Notes: generated by a model from the letters alone, not told the origin. A DNA stretch of 64,000 nt from Lutjanus erythropterus (GCA_020091685.1 CM034603.1:22562595-22626594); one strand, 5' to 3'; positions 21,297 to 35,559 are shown, counted from the stretch's first letter. Made by a program: numbers and translations.

Positions 21297-24200
21297 CATT
21301 CAAACTGATTGCAGGTGATAATATCATGATTAGATATTAAAAGGGCATCTTACAACAGTGTGGCTTTATTCTAATGGATTTTTTTTTTTGAAAGACATAA
21401 TTAGCGAAAAGTAAAAAAAAAAGGCAAAAGCATTTTGTGGGACCATTGGTAGCTCGGAGCCTAATGCAATTACTGACTTTGCCTATTGGGGAGAACAACC
21501 CCCCCCCCCCTGAAAATGTTGGAGAAAATGCAGAAATTTGAGTTTTGAAAGGCCAAATCTTTATTTTGAAAATTTTGTGGATTGCATATTGCAGGCTGTT
21601 CTTTCAGGGCTGAGTTTACAACACCCACTTGTCAGAGATCTGCCCACACAGCTGCGAGTCACTTCTGGCAGCACTGTCTTGCAGCTCTGGTCTGAAACTC
21701 CTCTACAGACAGTCTGGGGGAAAAGGGATCCTGGAGGCGGAGGCTTTTGCTCTTAACCTATTGTTTTCTCTCTGCAGTAATTCAGTCCAATCACAATGGA
21801 CTTGGCGTAATTACGAGTTAGGTGGGACTGTGCAAAGGATTAGCAAACAGGAGTCTGTCAGAGACATGATGACATGATATACATCCCATACACAACTGGT
21901 TTAATCTATAACACTGCATTGTGTTTTATAAGCTTATCCAGTGTTTCAATGTAAATTCTTAATCTTAAAAGTATTTAGTAACTTCAGCTGTCAGATAAAT
22001 GTAGCAGAATAAAAAATTACCATATTTCCCTCTTAAATGTAGTGAAGTAGTGGTATAAAATAGCATCGAATGAAACTGCTTTGCACTGCACAGCTGTCTG
22101 CTCTGTGGCTGAAGTTTCTAACAGAGTCTTAGAAGCTTTAAAACTGATATTAATGCCTGTGCAGTCGATAGTGTTCCTGTCGGTTATTAGTGAGCATCTG
22201 ATGCTATCATCATCATCAAGGCTTTCGTTGCATTATTAATGAGATGATGATGGAAGGCGGAATTAACACTGATTACCAGCCAAGGAAATGGAGTCATCTT
22301 CAGCTCATAAATAGACAGATACTCTTTTGCATTGCTGAAATGTGTCTCTGCATCTGTTAATTACATTAGCTGTAGCCAGCTGTCTTTATGTCATTCTTCT
22401 TCAGTGTAAAAATGACAATTATGAGTGTTTTCAGCATTAAAAACGTATTTTTTTATACCAAAACGTTTTCCACAGCTCACCGTTGATGCTTTTTTTTTCT
22501 TTGTTGAGTCTCAAAGCATCACCAGAGCTGATCTTGGGAGGAAATTTGGGTATGTTGGGACCACTTCTGAACCTTCTATTAACCAAAGCAGGACACTTTG
22601 ATTTAAAGTGAAGAAAGACAAGTGTTGATCTTCACTCATAGTTCCATTTGTTTATCTTGGCTCCGAATAAGTGGAGTTGGAGATGAGTCGGAGGTTTTTA
22701 AAAGATTACTTGACTCAAAACAAGTTGGGTTCCTTCACAAATGAAAGGTTAATCCCTGCTGGCATGATCAGAGAAACACATCACAAGTGCTGTTCCAAAT
22801 GTTTAATGAGGAAATCATTCCAGCTTTTATTAGGTTGTATTTGTACCGCTGGCAAGCAATGCATTTCATTTTATTTAATTACAAAAAGTTGGAGGAACCT
22901 TTTAAAAAGTAACCTGCCTGTTGGCTCATAATGAAAACGGATCCCACTTGATTTTGAGCTTATTATCTCAAAGAACAAGCATCCATTGATTCTACAAAGA
23001 AGCTGTCAGGCTATAATTTAGTCTATTTGTTATTTGTTCCGCACAGGTTAATTTTGCTGTGCATAAGCACAAAGGACAGAACAAAGACTCTGCAACAATG
23101 CCAAGGGTGGTAAAAAAAAAATCTGTAGCTCTGAATCACCTGTTGAGGCTGTCTGAGAATAAATATAGATTATAATAAGCACCAGAACTACGTGTTTTGT
23201 ATTTACTGCATGTGTCCTCTGATAAGGCACAGCATTATAATTCAGAATCTTTGCATAGTTCATTAACTAAAAGTGGAAATAGCAGTTTCTGGTGTTTTTT
23301 TCCCCCAATACAACCTGGATTTTGTGAATTTTTAGACTTCTGATTAATGCTGCAGCTCTCATGAAATCTTTAACATGATTCATCAAATGCTTCAAAGCTT
23401 CTACCGTTGCCATGGTAATCGACGTCCAAATCAGTATCCGAATGCATTGGGGGGGGTGTTTGAAGAGAGAAAGGAGACGTTGTGTCAGCTGCCCCAAAAA
23501 AAGAGACAAAATAGTGATAAAAAGCGAGACATGGAGCTTCTCTATGGTGTTTAATTAGTCCCAAAACTTGCACATGTAAAAACCAGGTGTGCACACATGA
23601 AACAAGCAGACAGAACTGTGAAAAATAGCAAACCATCCACCTGGGCTTTGAATATTTGCAATTCTTACTGAAGCCCCCACTGTGACAGCCTTAATTTAAT
23701 TTACAATTAACCACAAAAGCGTTGCAAAGCATCTCATCTGCCCCTGGTTTCATTCATTTATCTTACAGACAATGTTACATTATTCACAGGTGTAGCTCTT
23801 CCGTGGCTTGGATCAGCGTTAATCGTGTGGATCATCGGCCCAAAAGATGAACAGCTGTGTTTCAAAATATCTGGTTCTTTGATTAAAAAGTCAAAGTTAA
23901 AAGCCTGTGTAACTATGACTCCTAACCTCCTTTCCCACATGCTCTGCAACTCTGCAATTATCCAGACACTACCTGGAGGAGCTGTAGGTGTGAACACAAA
24001 TTTTCCACATCAGCTGCCCTGTACTTAACCCTGCCAACTCCCTACTCCAAAGTCCAGGTGAGCCTCATGTGTGACCAGATCAGGAGGATTAACAGTGAGC
24101 GGGTGGCGTTGCAGTGTGTAGCTGCTGCTTCATGCTCTTTTCGGCTGATCAACATCAATAATTTAATACTTTTTAAACTCATGGTTCTTCATCATCTGCA

Positions 24201-24862
24201 ATGTAAAAACATCAGATCACAGTCAGGGAAAGTAAAAGTGTGCGTGCTGCAAATCCCAGTGCACCAGCTTCTATCCTGCCAGGCAGGAAGACTGGACTCA
24301 GCTGATCTCCATTTCTATCAGCCTTCTCTGCTTCCATCAGTTCATGCTGAGACTCAGTTTGTGTTGATAAAAACATCCAACATCCAGCCATCATTAAGGA
24401 TAAGTCCTCCTCCTCCTGCTGCATGCTCTGCACCAACCCTCATCCAAAAACATACAGAGTATTTCCAACAGGTGTGAACTGATGTGGACAATCTCCTGTC
24501 ACCTGTAGGTGATGTCCTGACCTGATTCTCAGGGCATAGTTCAGAGTACACATGTGAAAACAGTTCTATGGTGCATTTTGCTGAGACACACCCAATATCA
24601 GATCTTAAAATTGTGTAAGAAAACCATAGCCGTGTGTTGTTCACAAACAAAGCATTTAAATTTGCTATAGCTCTGACTCACGCGTGGCTTTGTCTTCATG
24701 GTAACAGTGGCTGAGGCTTATGGGTATCATAGAATTTGGACTCATGCCAAAATTATTTTAAACTTGTGATTATAAAACCTATATGGTTGTTATACTTCCC
24801 AGGACAGCCCCTGGTTTCTATATAAAGTAACACTGATATTGTTGAAACAGGGGTACATAAGC
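21297..24862. other. Intronic DNA, mostly unassigned
   Basis: Contains a 12-C run (21499-21510) and a family M fragment at 21988-22072 (AAATGTAGTGAAGTAGTGGT). Open frames here reach 139 codons (24058-24477) but lack motifs and splice framing. Confidence 0.45.
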
Positions 24863-25249
24863 ACTAGAAATGGAACTGATCCAATCCAATATCAGCATCA
24901 GGTCCCAACACTGATAAAAGGCATTCAGTGGGTATCAGACTTGTGTCACTGATCCGCATCCAGTTTAAATTCCACAACGCCATGTGTGCTAAACAGTACA
25001 AATTGATAGTTTTAGCTCCTACTCTGCAATAGCACAGAATACTTGGGAAATGCAGTCTAACATGGAACTTGGACATATACAGCTGGAGTGAAGACATATA
25101 CTAGCCACCTCACACACCTCCGTGCAAAAATGCCAGTTACCAACATAACCCACCATGTTCTGCAACAAGCACATTAAAAATATGTGCATCAACATCAACA
25201 TGAACTGTATTGGCAGATATCAAAATTCAGAATCCGGTGTATCTCTAAT
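24863..25249. mobile_element. Short-TIR MITE (ACTAGAAATGGAACTGATCC type)
   Basis: The left end ACTAGAAATGGAACTGATCC and the right end GGTGTATCTCTAAT are weak inverted repeats. The interior has CAATATCAGCATCAGGTCCC, TCACTGATCCGCATCCAGTT and AATTCCACAACGCCATGTGT, which I recall from a common fish hAT-like MITE with full ends ACTAGAGATGCACCGATCC. Confidence 0.6.
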
Positions 25250-28029
25250 AAACACTTCTGGAACCTGTGTCCCACTTTGCTTTGTCTAGTTTCTATTTTT
25301 TCAACTGCCGGAAATAGAGCCCACAAGCGCTTTTGATGAGATCATGTTGAACCAGCGAGGTTGGACCACATCAGCTACACCCTGTGCCTCCCCGCCTCCT
25401 AAAATCAATTTAGTCGTCCTGACAATCATGGAAACTTCCACTGTTGACCTACATGTCAGCGTGACCCACTTGTGACTGCTGAGGCTTGTCCAAGATCTTG
25501 ACGAAGTTTAAATCTGAGGCAAACGCTGCAACGTACACAAACTGCTCTCAGTTCCCCTGGACGATGGAGGTGAGAGGTTGGCTAAAATAAACTTTCTCAC
25601 AGGTTGTTGTTTAGACAGCCATAAATCTGAAACGCTCAGATTTTCTGACCTTCCGAAACAAACAAACCAACAGTCATACACACTTCCCACAATGATTGAC
25701 ACTGTGTAAAAAAAAAACAGAGCTGTAAGGACAAATTCTGTCCTTCACACCCTTTAAATTACTCCTTTTTCTGCTGTCCATGTTCACTGCAGACGTGAGA
25801 CGTGATGGAGTAACCAGGAAACATTACTGCACGCACAGACGCACTGCTGGCATTCATTACACACCAGGAGATTACTCTGCATGTGCGCTACAATAAATTA
25901 TTTTATTCTGAAGCCTGTTTATTGATATATTGTACCAACAAATACATGGATTTTATTATCCCTCCCTCACTCTTTGGAGCATTTACAAAGGTAGCTTCTC
26001 TAAAAACAAACACATAGGTGACAGAGTGAAGGAAAAACAAACACGACAAACCTTCATGTCAAATAAAAATAACACACTGCTCAGTGTAAATAAACCCAGA
26101 TTTCATGGATAAGGGGTTACAATATCATCGCACAGTATTTTATTCCTCACACAACCAAGACTGTAATTATAAAACAGTGGATGCTCAAAAGTTATTAACG
26201 CCAGAATCTTTTCCATCTCTACCATCCATTTCATGTGACTTCAACACTGCATGAGGTCCCATTCTGCTCATTTGAATCATATCCTGATAAAAATCCAGGT
26301 GCGCTTTAATACTCTTTCATTTACACATATCTACATACATGCATATCTCTATAAACCAGATCACAAATCTGACTGTCTCGGTGTAAATGCAAATAAGGGT
26401 CGGCTCTACTCCTGTCTGACAGAAACGTTTCCCAAGAAACAAGAGAAACAGCTCGATAACTCACAAGGCCGTTTTTACTCCATTTTAACAGGCTCTCACT
26501 CACATCACTATTCTGTTTTGAGGTTTCTAGTGCCCCATTTCACTGTTATTTAATATGAAGATGGCTTCAGTATGACTTTAGCCGATTTTATGACAGAGGA
26601 GAGGCTACGTCTACAGTGTCTTACTGATATTAGGTGTTATAAAACCAAACGGTTCTGGAGACTGAGAGGGGCTGCCCACTGGAGATCTAAATTCTCACCG
26701 CCAACATTTAAAAAGAATGAAGGGATGTAAGTTGGCCAGCTCTGGTTGGTATAGCAACGTTACCTCTGCGCAAACTACAACTCAACAAAGCCTCAACTTT
26801 GCTGGCGGTCCATTCGTCTGTGTTTTGCGTGGCTGTACTTCTGATTCTGATTCTGCTCACCAGTTTTGAAGTGTAATGATTCTCAATTCTGATTCTTTGA
26901 GTGTCCTCCTGCCTTCCCAATGTTAAGTGTTCCCAGCGGAAGCACTGATTTAAACTTATGGAGTTTACTCAGGCTTGTTTAGTGTAATGACAGAGAGCAT
27001 CTGTCCTTGTAAAGCATTTTGTAATACAGCATTTGCCAAATTGAGGTTCATGTTACAAGACTGACACCATGGTTCAAATTATGGGGGAACTAAGGGGAGT
27101 TTGGTTCCCCTGAAAAAGACATGAGAAAACTCCTGAAAGTCTACTTTGGGACAATTAGGAGAAGCTTAAAAATAATGACGTTCCTGAAATAAATTAGTAA
27201 TTGTAATTTCCAAACATGTATTTTCATTAATTAACACATTGCTGTGCGCTGTTTGTTGCGTGTGCGTCTTTTCATGGTTGTAAATAAAACTTCTGGCCAC
27301 AAACCCATTTCCCCCTGGTTATAACAATCCTCAGACAGAAGGAAAACGGCAGGGAGATAAAGGGACAGTCAATGACTAGAGCGTGTGTGACAGAAAGAGA
27401 CACGCAAGAGGCAAAACAGCTGTTTCTACGAGACTATGATACTTTATGTAAAGTCCCCCGGTGTAAAAACAAACATGAAGCAGAGGAAACGTTGCCTGTT
27501 TCTCCCTACTGATTTTGTGACTTTGTTTTCTTTGATTAATAAATGCATTATTTGACTTTGAAACAGCAGCCTTATATTTTGCATTTAACTTCTATGAAAT
27601 GTCACTGACTGTATTAACTGTCTGTAGTAGCAACGGTATGATATTTTTTTGCAGTAACCCTGAAATTGACCTCGCTGCTGCACACCTCCATGTATGCACA
27701 TGCACGTGACATGTTTAAGCAGTGGTGCGCACCAGAAAATAAAGCTCCCCCGAAAGCCACTGTGTAATTCAGACCCTGACTGACACAATTTGTGCTATTC
27801 ACGTGCTAGTCAAGCAACTTATCAGCAGCTGAGTAGGTTAATGCTTGCATTCAACTGGCATGTCAACAAACACAGACTGATAGCCAGGTCAACATACAGC
27901 AGATGTTTGCAGTATGTCTGCATTTTGAGACTAGCACGAGTGATATTGTGTTGATGATGTGTATGAATTAAAATGCAGAATTGTAATTAAAATTTCTTTA
28001 TGACTACGTTGAAATTGTAATTTCAACTG
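25250..28029. other. Intronic DNA, nothing recognised
   Basis: No supported gene. 26820-26910 repeats GATTCTGATTCTG-like text. Several stretches (27040-27560) look like old, unassigned repeats. Confidence 0.4.
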
Positions 28030-28520
28030 GATCCTCCTGTCAAAATAACACCTGAGTTACACTTTCAGAGTAAAGAGTAAATTTTATGTCTGCGTCTTGG
28101 AAGAGACAAATGCATTTACATCTCTGTATTTTTACACCCCATCACTTGCCGAGCTGTTTTAAACAGTCACATTATAATCCGCCTCAAATGCGTCTTTGAT
28201 GCACACACACGTTTTGAGATCTGATCGCTATCTGATCCACCCAAGAAGCACAAAGTGGCTTGGTGTAAATGCGGTATTGGTAATGCTGCCTGCCTCAAGA
28301 GCAGCTTAAATGCTCCTTGGCAAAGATTCAACAAGTCTCTGAACACCAGTCTTCTAAAATATATTCCCTCATTTGGTGTTTTGATGATGGCAGGCAAGAG
28401 TGCTGTCTAACATGTTACGCTAAAATCTCCCGTAGGTCTTCCATTGGTTTGACATCTGGTGACTATGAGAGCTATAGAATATGATTCATATGATTTTCAT
28501 ACTCATTAAACCATTTTGTG
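28030..28520. repeat. Probable DNA-transposon fragment
   Basis: TCATTTGGTGTTTTGATGAT, TCTCCCGTAGGTCTTCCATT and TGACATCTGGTGACTATGAG resemble a dispersed fish element I have met before, but I cannot name the superfamily and see no terminal repeats. Confidence 0.4.
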
Positions 28521-29092
28521 AGCCCTTATTTCCTCTGTGGAAGCATCTCTGTGTGCTTCTACTCCCATTTATGTTCAGTTTCACTTTTTCAGTGTAGGGG
28601 ACCATGCATCACCTTAGATTACTCAGAGAGTATATGGACTACTTACAGCATCTGTTTTACACTACAGAGGCGTGGGGTCTCATGAAAGACCCTGCTGTGG
28701 ATATAACCTGAATTAATGTGGAGTCCCTCCAGCAGGGAGGAAGGAAAAGGAGGCGGAAGCAGCAGGAAAAATGCTTACTTCTCAACAGCACTGAAGGTGC
28801 AATCAGAAGACTCTTCAATGGGAGCGCGAGACCAAAGAACCTCTGACTGAATCACCATGACAATGTCTCCTCAACAGGGGGGATGATGGGATATACATCA
28901 AAGTCCGCTCTGTAATTGGCACCGTTTCAACTGAAGGCAGACATCGCGGTACAGGAAACAATTTAGTGTCACATCAGCAAATCTACAAGGCTACAGGAGG
29001 CTGTTTCTGTCCTCAATCGAGGTTTCCTCTGCAAACTTTAGCTTTCAACATTTCTTGTTTTACACAAACATCTTTGTCAACTTTAATACAAT
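28521..29092. other. Intronic DNA, nothing recognised
   Basis: No supported gene or element. Confidence 0.45.
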
Positions 29093-29734
29093 CCAGGAGC
29101 CTCATTTATAAAATGAACTTTCAATGGGGCCTCTTAAAATCAAAGAACCAGTCCTTACAAGAGTCATTCTTGTCAGCTATAGAAAGGACCACTCTATGTT
29201 TCAATTCACACTCAAGACTCAGTGCTCGTAGAGATGACCTTAAGGCAGATTATTACAGAGGAAGAGTGGGAAAGTGCTCTCAACTATAAGTCTGTCTCAA
29301 TTAAAGACTACAGATACTTCCATGAGTACAATGGCACGTAGTACATTTTGCATAGTATGTACTCACTTGCACAGTGCACAAATTTTTCGGCAAGGTGGTG
29401 CTGTCTCAAATCAGGGACAGCCATCATCTTAAGACAAATTTAGAGTTGAAATTTAAATATTTATATGATTTTTTTTCATTCTAATCACTGCGGCTTGGAG
29501 CTACACAGGACTCATCCCATCTGCTAACATTATATTGGAGAGAAGGCTGATATCTCCAAAACTCAGTCACTCATGACAAAACTATCTAGATGGATAAATA
29601 GCACTTCAGGCCAGGGGGGAAATATATATTTTGGATTTTGGTGTGACCTGTCCCTTTAAGCACATTGTTGGAAATTATCTTAAGACCAAGTTCAAGTATG
29701 AATCCAAGAACATTCTTCATAAATGAGCGCCTGG
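29093..29734. mobile_element. MITE with CCAGG..CTCATTTATAAA ends, carrying a nested repeat
   Basis: The left end CCAGGAGCCTCATTTATAAA and the right end TTCATAAATGAGCGCCTGG are inverted repeats. Full fish copies start AGGGGCCTCATTTATAAA. At about 29490-29660 a second repeat lies inside it (GGCTGATATCTCCAAAACTC, ending TGACCTGTCCCTTTAA). Confidence 0.5.
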
Positions 29735-31221
29735 CTCCTTTGCTCTATTTTTGGTCAAGGAGCTCACTGACCTGACAAACCTCAGGTCTCTGTAATTAAT
29801 AACTTCAGTATCCAAAATGTTTCTAATATGGAGGGTGGGGGTGCTTGTGGCATACGGAAAGAGATTACGCCAAAATACAAGTAACAGTTTCATCATTCCA
29901 CTCTACCACCATGGAGGACATGCTCATTAATCACGCCTAAAGAGCTGAGTAATGTAGCCGGCCTCGTGTGTTGTCCGTGGAGCCAGGGAAAGAAAAAGCA
30001 AAGAAATTGGGTTTTACTGCGATGCTTCCTGCCAGCCGTCTCTTTGCATTTGCCCTCAAAGATGGTAGAAGGATGTGGGAGCCCATCATCTATCTCCCGA
30101 TGTTGCGCCAAAAGGTATCATCCATTTATCATAATTTAACCTTTTCAGATCCTTCACAGGTCTCTCAGGGGCCAAACAAGGAAAGCGCTCCACGGGCTAC
30201 AGCTTAGTGAGCAGCAAAGGTTAAAACATGGAGAAGCATGAAATCACCATTCAGCTCATGACATGCACGCCTCAAGAAATGTACCTCCACTTCCTTTATG
30301 TTAAAAATACACGACTTCACCGGTGATTCCCTAACCACAGAATGCCAAAAGGCAGTGAGTGTGAGATTACTCCGTCGAGGGAATGCTTATCGAGAGGCAG
30401 CGCCCCCTCCCCCCTCCCACTCTTCATCCATAATTGCTTTCCAGGCCCGCGTTGGAAAGAGCCTGGAGCTGTGTTATGTTTGGCGGGAGCAGAATGCACT
30501 GGAGATAAGTTGAAATCCAAGACTATGCCACAATTGGGACCACTGTGGCATAACGAAACCACTATTCTCTCCTTCTCAGTCAAATCGGCGCGTTTTTAGT
30601 ATTCTAACAAGGTTCCCGCATAAAAATAGTGGTTATCTGTCGCTAATGTTTTGTGCAGTTCACTTTGTAATTTAAAACTCAAAATGGACCAAAACACAAA
30701 GACAGACCACACATGCACACGGTCATACACACACAAAGAGACCTGCAGACTTCACAAACACTGTTAGTTCGCATAAAATCACTACAGAGTCCTTGGCCAT
30801 AACGGCCTAATTGGGGAGTTTTCTGTCTCGCTCTCCAGCTGGCTGATTGCATAGCGAAATCCTAATGAACGGTGAAAAATGGCTTTGTTGCTCAGAGGAA
30901 ACCATAGAAGATGTGGCTGCCTGAGATGAAATATTAAACATCTCACTTCTCCAGCTGTCACTAAAGCTGTGGTTGGGAGAAGGATGCCTTGTCATGTCTC
31001 CTTGGCACAGATGGCGTCGTTCTCCTTGGCTCGTGCCTTCAGGCAAAGTGTACCTAGTCAGTCAGTATTTCCAGCCCAGATATGTCGAAAAACCAGCTCT
31101 GTCCAGAGTCTGTGCAGAAGAAGCTGCTTTGTAAATGTCTTGTGCCATCTCAGTGGGATTTGTCTGCACAGCACTTTCTGGCGTTTTTATTTATTTATTT
31201 ATTTATTCTTGCCATGCAGGC
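29735..31221. other. Intronic DNA, nothing recognised
   Basis: The 30,330-30,560 part is unique-looking and relatively GC-rich. A (TTTA)n run is at 31186-31207. The 169-codon plus frame at 30969-31478 runs through that repeat and the element after it and is not a gene. Confidence 0.45.
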
Positions 31222-31320
31222 AGTGGGGCTGGAGGTATGGCAATGTGGATCCACTGGTTTGGTTACTCAGTTGGTACAAAACTATGGTCTGGCTGAAGTA
31301 TTTTAACAACAATCGAACAG
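31222..31320. repeat. Family O repeat fragment
   Basis: TATGGCAATGTGGATCCACT, TGGTCTGGCTGAAGTATTTT and AACAACAATCGAACAGGCTG correspond to a long percomorph repeat in which GTCCAGACTGAAATATCTC is followed by CAACAACTATTGGATGG (from memory). More of it lies at 31895-32185. Confidence 0.45.
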
Positions 31321-31479
31321 GCTGCCGTTCGCAGAGGGTGACTCATGCAAACTTTGGTGACTTTCAACCTGGTATCATGCCTAGACCTGAAAAGTACATG
31401 AGTCACATAACAATAACAAAGATGCAATCTCTGGTTAGACTGTTAAAAAAAAGATTTGCAGAGAAACATTTCAGGTGAC

Positions 31480-31630
31480 AGTCACAGTTTGGTTAGAGTT
31501 AGGCAATAAAACTACTTGGTTAAGTTTAGGAAAACGTGATGGTTTGGTTAAAATAATTACTGCCTTCCAACTTTGATTGGCCTGTTTGTCACACAGGAAT
31601 CAAACCGTGATCTCCTTTGTGAAAGTCCTG
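31480..31630. repeat. Interspersed repeat (TTGGTTAAGTTTAGGAAAA type)
   Basis: CTTGGTTAAGTTTAGGAAAA, then CGTGATGGTTTGG and GTGAAAGTCCTGTGTTT, match a fish repeat I know from memory. The class is uncertain. Confidence 0.45.
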
Positions 31631-31894
31631 TGTTTTACCCATCCATCCATCCACACCATTTTATCTCCTGTGGAGTTTCGTGCTCTTTAATCCACATTTG
31701 TCCTTTGCTCTTGTCTTGGCTGTAGTGCACTTTCATACATTATATACTTTTCACACCTAGGTGAGGCAAAACATGTCACTGACAAAGTGTAGCCATTACC
31801 ACACTTAAGAATGCCATAACCCACCACAACCATGCAATTTTTCTTCTTCTTCTTTTTTTTTTTTTTGTTCTAATTACTTTTGAAAACTAATCAT

Positions 31895-32185
31895 ACATAT
31901 CACAAACATACCTCTAGTACTTTCACTGCTCTAGTAGATGGCGGGTCTATCAGCACCACCAGCATGTCAGAGTTTTCACTTAATCCAATGAAATACCTCG
32001 ACATCCACTGGCACAAACATCGATTCAGACATTCAGCGTCGCCAGAAGATGAATCATAATGACTCTGGTGAACTTTAAAGCAAAATGTCTCACCGACTAT
32101 TGGGTGGATTTTTAATACGGCGCAGACATTTATGTTCCCCTCAGGATGAATTGTAATGACTTTTGTGATAAACAACATATGATGA
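31895..32185. repeat. Family O repeat, two tandem units
   Basis: GAAGATGAATCATAATGACT and CAGGATGAATTGTAATGACT (about 32045 and 32142) are successive copies of one internal unit, each preceded by an ACA(A)ACAT or GACATTTAT segment. This tandem arrangement is typical of the full-length fish repeat. Confidence 0.6.
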
Positions 32186-32448
32186 TGGTGTGGGATAAAA
32201 AGTCAAGAAAATATCCAAACACCAAATACCCATGAAACCATGGGCACTGATTTCTGTTGCACAAACCGCAATAAAAAGTGACACTGCTCTCCTACAAATA
32301 ATAACAGACTACGCCATACATGCACACAATCTTGAGAGGCAGAATTTAAATTCACATTGGCCACATAACACTTTGTAGCTTGCATATATGTCTATAATAG
32401 GACAACCGATAGCGATACCTCTCCCAAGAACAGCTGTATGTATGAATA

Positions 32449-32727
32449 CTAGGGCTGCAGCTATTAATTGATTAATCTTTAAATCATTTTCTAAAGTAAT
32501 ACATTTATTTTTTGGTCCATAAAATGTCAGAAAATTGTTTTCTTTACTAAGGTGGCATCCTCAAATGTCTTGTTTTTGTTTTAGAGGAGCAAAGAAACCA
32601 GAAAATACTTAGATTTGACAAGCTGAAATCAGACAATTTGGATATTTTTTTCATGAAAAATGACTCAAAACGATTAATTGATCACCAAAATAGCTGACGA
32701 TTACTTGACAAGTTATGGATTAATTGA
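32449..32727. mobile_element. MITE family A copy
   Basis: Starts CTAGGGCTGCAGCTATTAAT and contains ATTTTTTGGTCCATAAAATG, CATCCTCAAATGTCTTG, AAGAAACCAGAAAATACTTA and CGATTAATTGATCACC. The right end near ATGGATTAATTGA has lost the closing GTTGCAGCCCT seen in complete copies. Confidence 0.75.
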
Positions 32728-34903
32728 GGTAGATAGGTTTGTTAGCATCCTTGCTGCTGATCAAGAAACTATTTTCTGATTGTCTGGAAGTGCTAATTAG
32801 CAATATTCTGTTAAACAAAACATCCTAAATCAACCTGGTGAACATGATAATAATTGCTAAACATCTGCATGTTGGCACGGATGCAGACAAAGAATAAAAT
32901 CAAGACAAAATCTCTGGTCCTGCTTCATTAATTTTGATCTTTCTCTAACCTGTCCACCGTGAGTCCAGCATTGTTAAACGAGCTTAATATTAAATCACTG
33001 AAGTACAGTTTGTCCCACGGAGCTGCCAGCATGTCTGGAGACTCTTTGCTGTGTTTGCTAAGAAGCCAAAGGTTTGACTTTTAATCAAATGAAAAACATC
33101 TCGTGTCTTGTTAGGCAGGAAAAGTTCATCCCTTTCCAGCGTGACATTAGGTTGCCCCTCGTGTTTGATAAGACTCCTCGCTCTCGTCTGCACCGAAATC
33201 TCCTCCATTAGTTCGCCTCCACCTGTCTTGCAGGATATCAGTTAGAAATCTGCATGGTGCTGGTGTCAGAGAGGCAATCAGACGGAGATGGTTACACCGT
33301 CTCGTCCTCCCCATCTCCACAGAGAGACAGGCGAGAGTGGTTTCCTGTCCACCTCCTCCTCCTCCTCCTCCTTCTCACTGACAAAATAAAACGGAGGACT
33401 CTGCCAGAAGAAAGGAAACCCCTTGGGACTTTCACTCTCTATCTTTTCCTTACGTGTCGGTTTCTGCCTCCTTCTTCACTCTCATCTCATTCTCTCTAGC
33501 TGAACCTTTTTCCAGGTCCCATATTCTCTTTTATCACTCTCTCCATCCTTACCCTTTCCTAGTTTTGTCCTCTTCTCTCATTCTCTTTGCCCTTACTCTA
33601 CAAGAGTTTCTCTCCCTTTTCATCTCCTTCCCAAGTTTCGTTCTCTGCTTCCTTATCTCGTCCCTCTCCTCCACAGTCTTCACAGGCCAGCCAACGCTGC
33701 TGCATAGCTTGAAATAAATTACCCTTCATTCTGGCCTAAATCAAACATATTGTATTGAAAATACTTGGTACAAAGGATTTAAATTGATTTTAGATGCATA
33801 AATATAGTCTAACATACAAGAAATATCCTAAAATTTTAGTTCATAACCCAACAAGAAGGAAAAAAAATCAATGTCCTGGCAAAGATTTTGGCAGCTTGGC
33901 CGAAACTCTTAGAAAACTTACAGGCTTCAAAATGTTTTCTGGGATGGGATGAGTTTAATACTCTGGTGGGAGATGAAGTGAAATGGTCAAAGGCTGACTG
34001 GCAGTGCACCCTGTGTGCCAGCCAGCTGATATCTTGGAAAGATCAATATAGCAGAGAGGTCAGCAAGCAAAGATGAAGAAGACAAATGTTCATGTCAGAG
34101 TATTTTTTCCAAACACTGATCATTCAGCGCTGCAGGAGAACAAATGTGAGCTCAAGGCCAACAACTTTTCCACTTCTCCATATACACACAGAGAAAAACT
34201 CATCCATGTTGTCAGCGAGGACACAATGGCTCAGAAAACTGAATGCAAAGTGTTCGAAGATTCTGCTGCATTATGCAATACCACATGCTGTAGTAGCAAA
34301 GTGCATTCAAATCATAAAATATTGATTACAGATTGCAGTGGCAGAATGTGAAGGGTGACATAATAGCAGTTTTGAAGAAGTATAAATGATGCTCAGCCAA
34401 GCCATGGCCTTAATTGATGTCCCTTGTCACCAAAATGTCAATAAGTTTATTGCCAGGAGAAAAAATAAATTGGTGGTTTACTTATGATGCTCGGCTGCTC
34501 CCGTCAGTGGGGGAAAATCAATTCTCATCCATAGCTGGGTTTACTGACGCATTACAGACAAATCCTCATCAAATCAAAACATACACGGTCACTGAATATT
34601 GGCATTTCAGGCAGTGAGAAAAAAAAAAGATGATGCTGTTGCTGCTGCTGTTGCTGCCTGCCCTATCGGCCTTCTTAAAATATGACTGACTCATTTCACA
34701 TGAGCTCAACATCTGAGAGAACTGCGTGACTTAGCTGTGAAATAATTCCGATTACAAGACCAAAAGCTAAACAGCCTCTGGCATATTGACCGTAACTCTG
34801 GACAAATATTCACTGGATTTTAATGCTGGGTACCAAACAAGGTCCATCATCCACATCCCACTCATGAACTGAGTTACAACAACAAGTTTGCACACTTAAA
34901 AGT
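32728..34903. other. Intronic DNA with CTC and pyrimidine-rich tracts
   Basis: A (CTC)n run is at 33352-33372 and a pyrimidine-rich stretch at 33425-33670. The rest is unassigned; open frames at 33888-34351 carry no motif. Confidence 0.45.
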
Positions 34904-35110
34904 TCAGTGTGTAAGATTTAGGGGAATTATTGGCAAAGTATGGCAGAAATAGAATATTATGTTCCTAAGTACATTTTCATTAGTGCATAATAACCTGAAA
35001 ATAAGAATCAGGGTGTTTTCAATACCTTAAATGAGCCCTTTATATATACACAGAGGCACCACCATGTTTCTATAGTAGCTGAGCAGGGACAAACCAAAGA
35101 CTGGCTCTAG
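34904..35110. repeat. Family C repeat copy
   Basis: Starts TCAGTGTGTAAGATTTAGGG, then GGCAGAAATAGAATATTATG, TCATTAGTGCATAATAACC, CACCATGTTTCTATAGTAGC, and ends CAAAGACTGGCTCTAG. It is in the opposite orientation to 19868-19974. Confidence 0.75.
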
Positions 35111-35559
35111 TTACCACCTTTTGCATTTTTCATGAGTTCTGAAGGCAACACAACACAGTTGGGCAATATGGTAAAATTTTCACACTGGCCACCATCAGCC
35201 TATCAACCAGCAATTTCCAATATATTCGTGTTTGTAGGGCAGAGTATCATGCAGACATTTTTGAAACATGCTGTGTTCCGGTTATCCAACCGACTGTTGT
35301 TAGCCCATTCAGCCAGTGCCATAAAAACACTGAAGTTTGGTACCCAGCCCTGTGTGTGGGAATTCATCCCACCACGCACGTCCTTCTGACCTGCCAAGGT
35401 TAAGCTGGGGAACGTGTGCGAGCAGCGAGTTCACTGCTTTGTATGCTTTGTACATTTGCAACATCCAATAAACAATATGAACTCACAAAGTATCAAGAAA
35501 GGAAACATTCTTGCATCTATTTTTCTTATTGAACCGAAAATACAGCTGTACACTTTCTA

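Noticed and set aside
30969-31478. 169-codon plus-strand open frame
   Set aside because: It crosses a (TTTA)n run and an interspersed-repeat fragment, has no recognisable domain and no coding-like composition.
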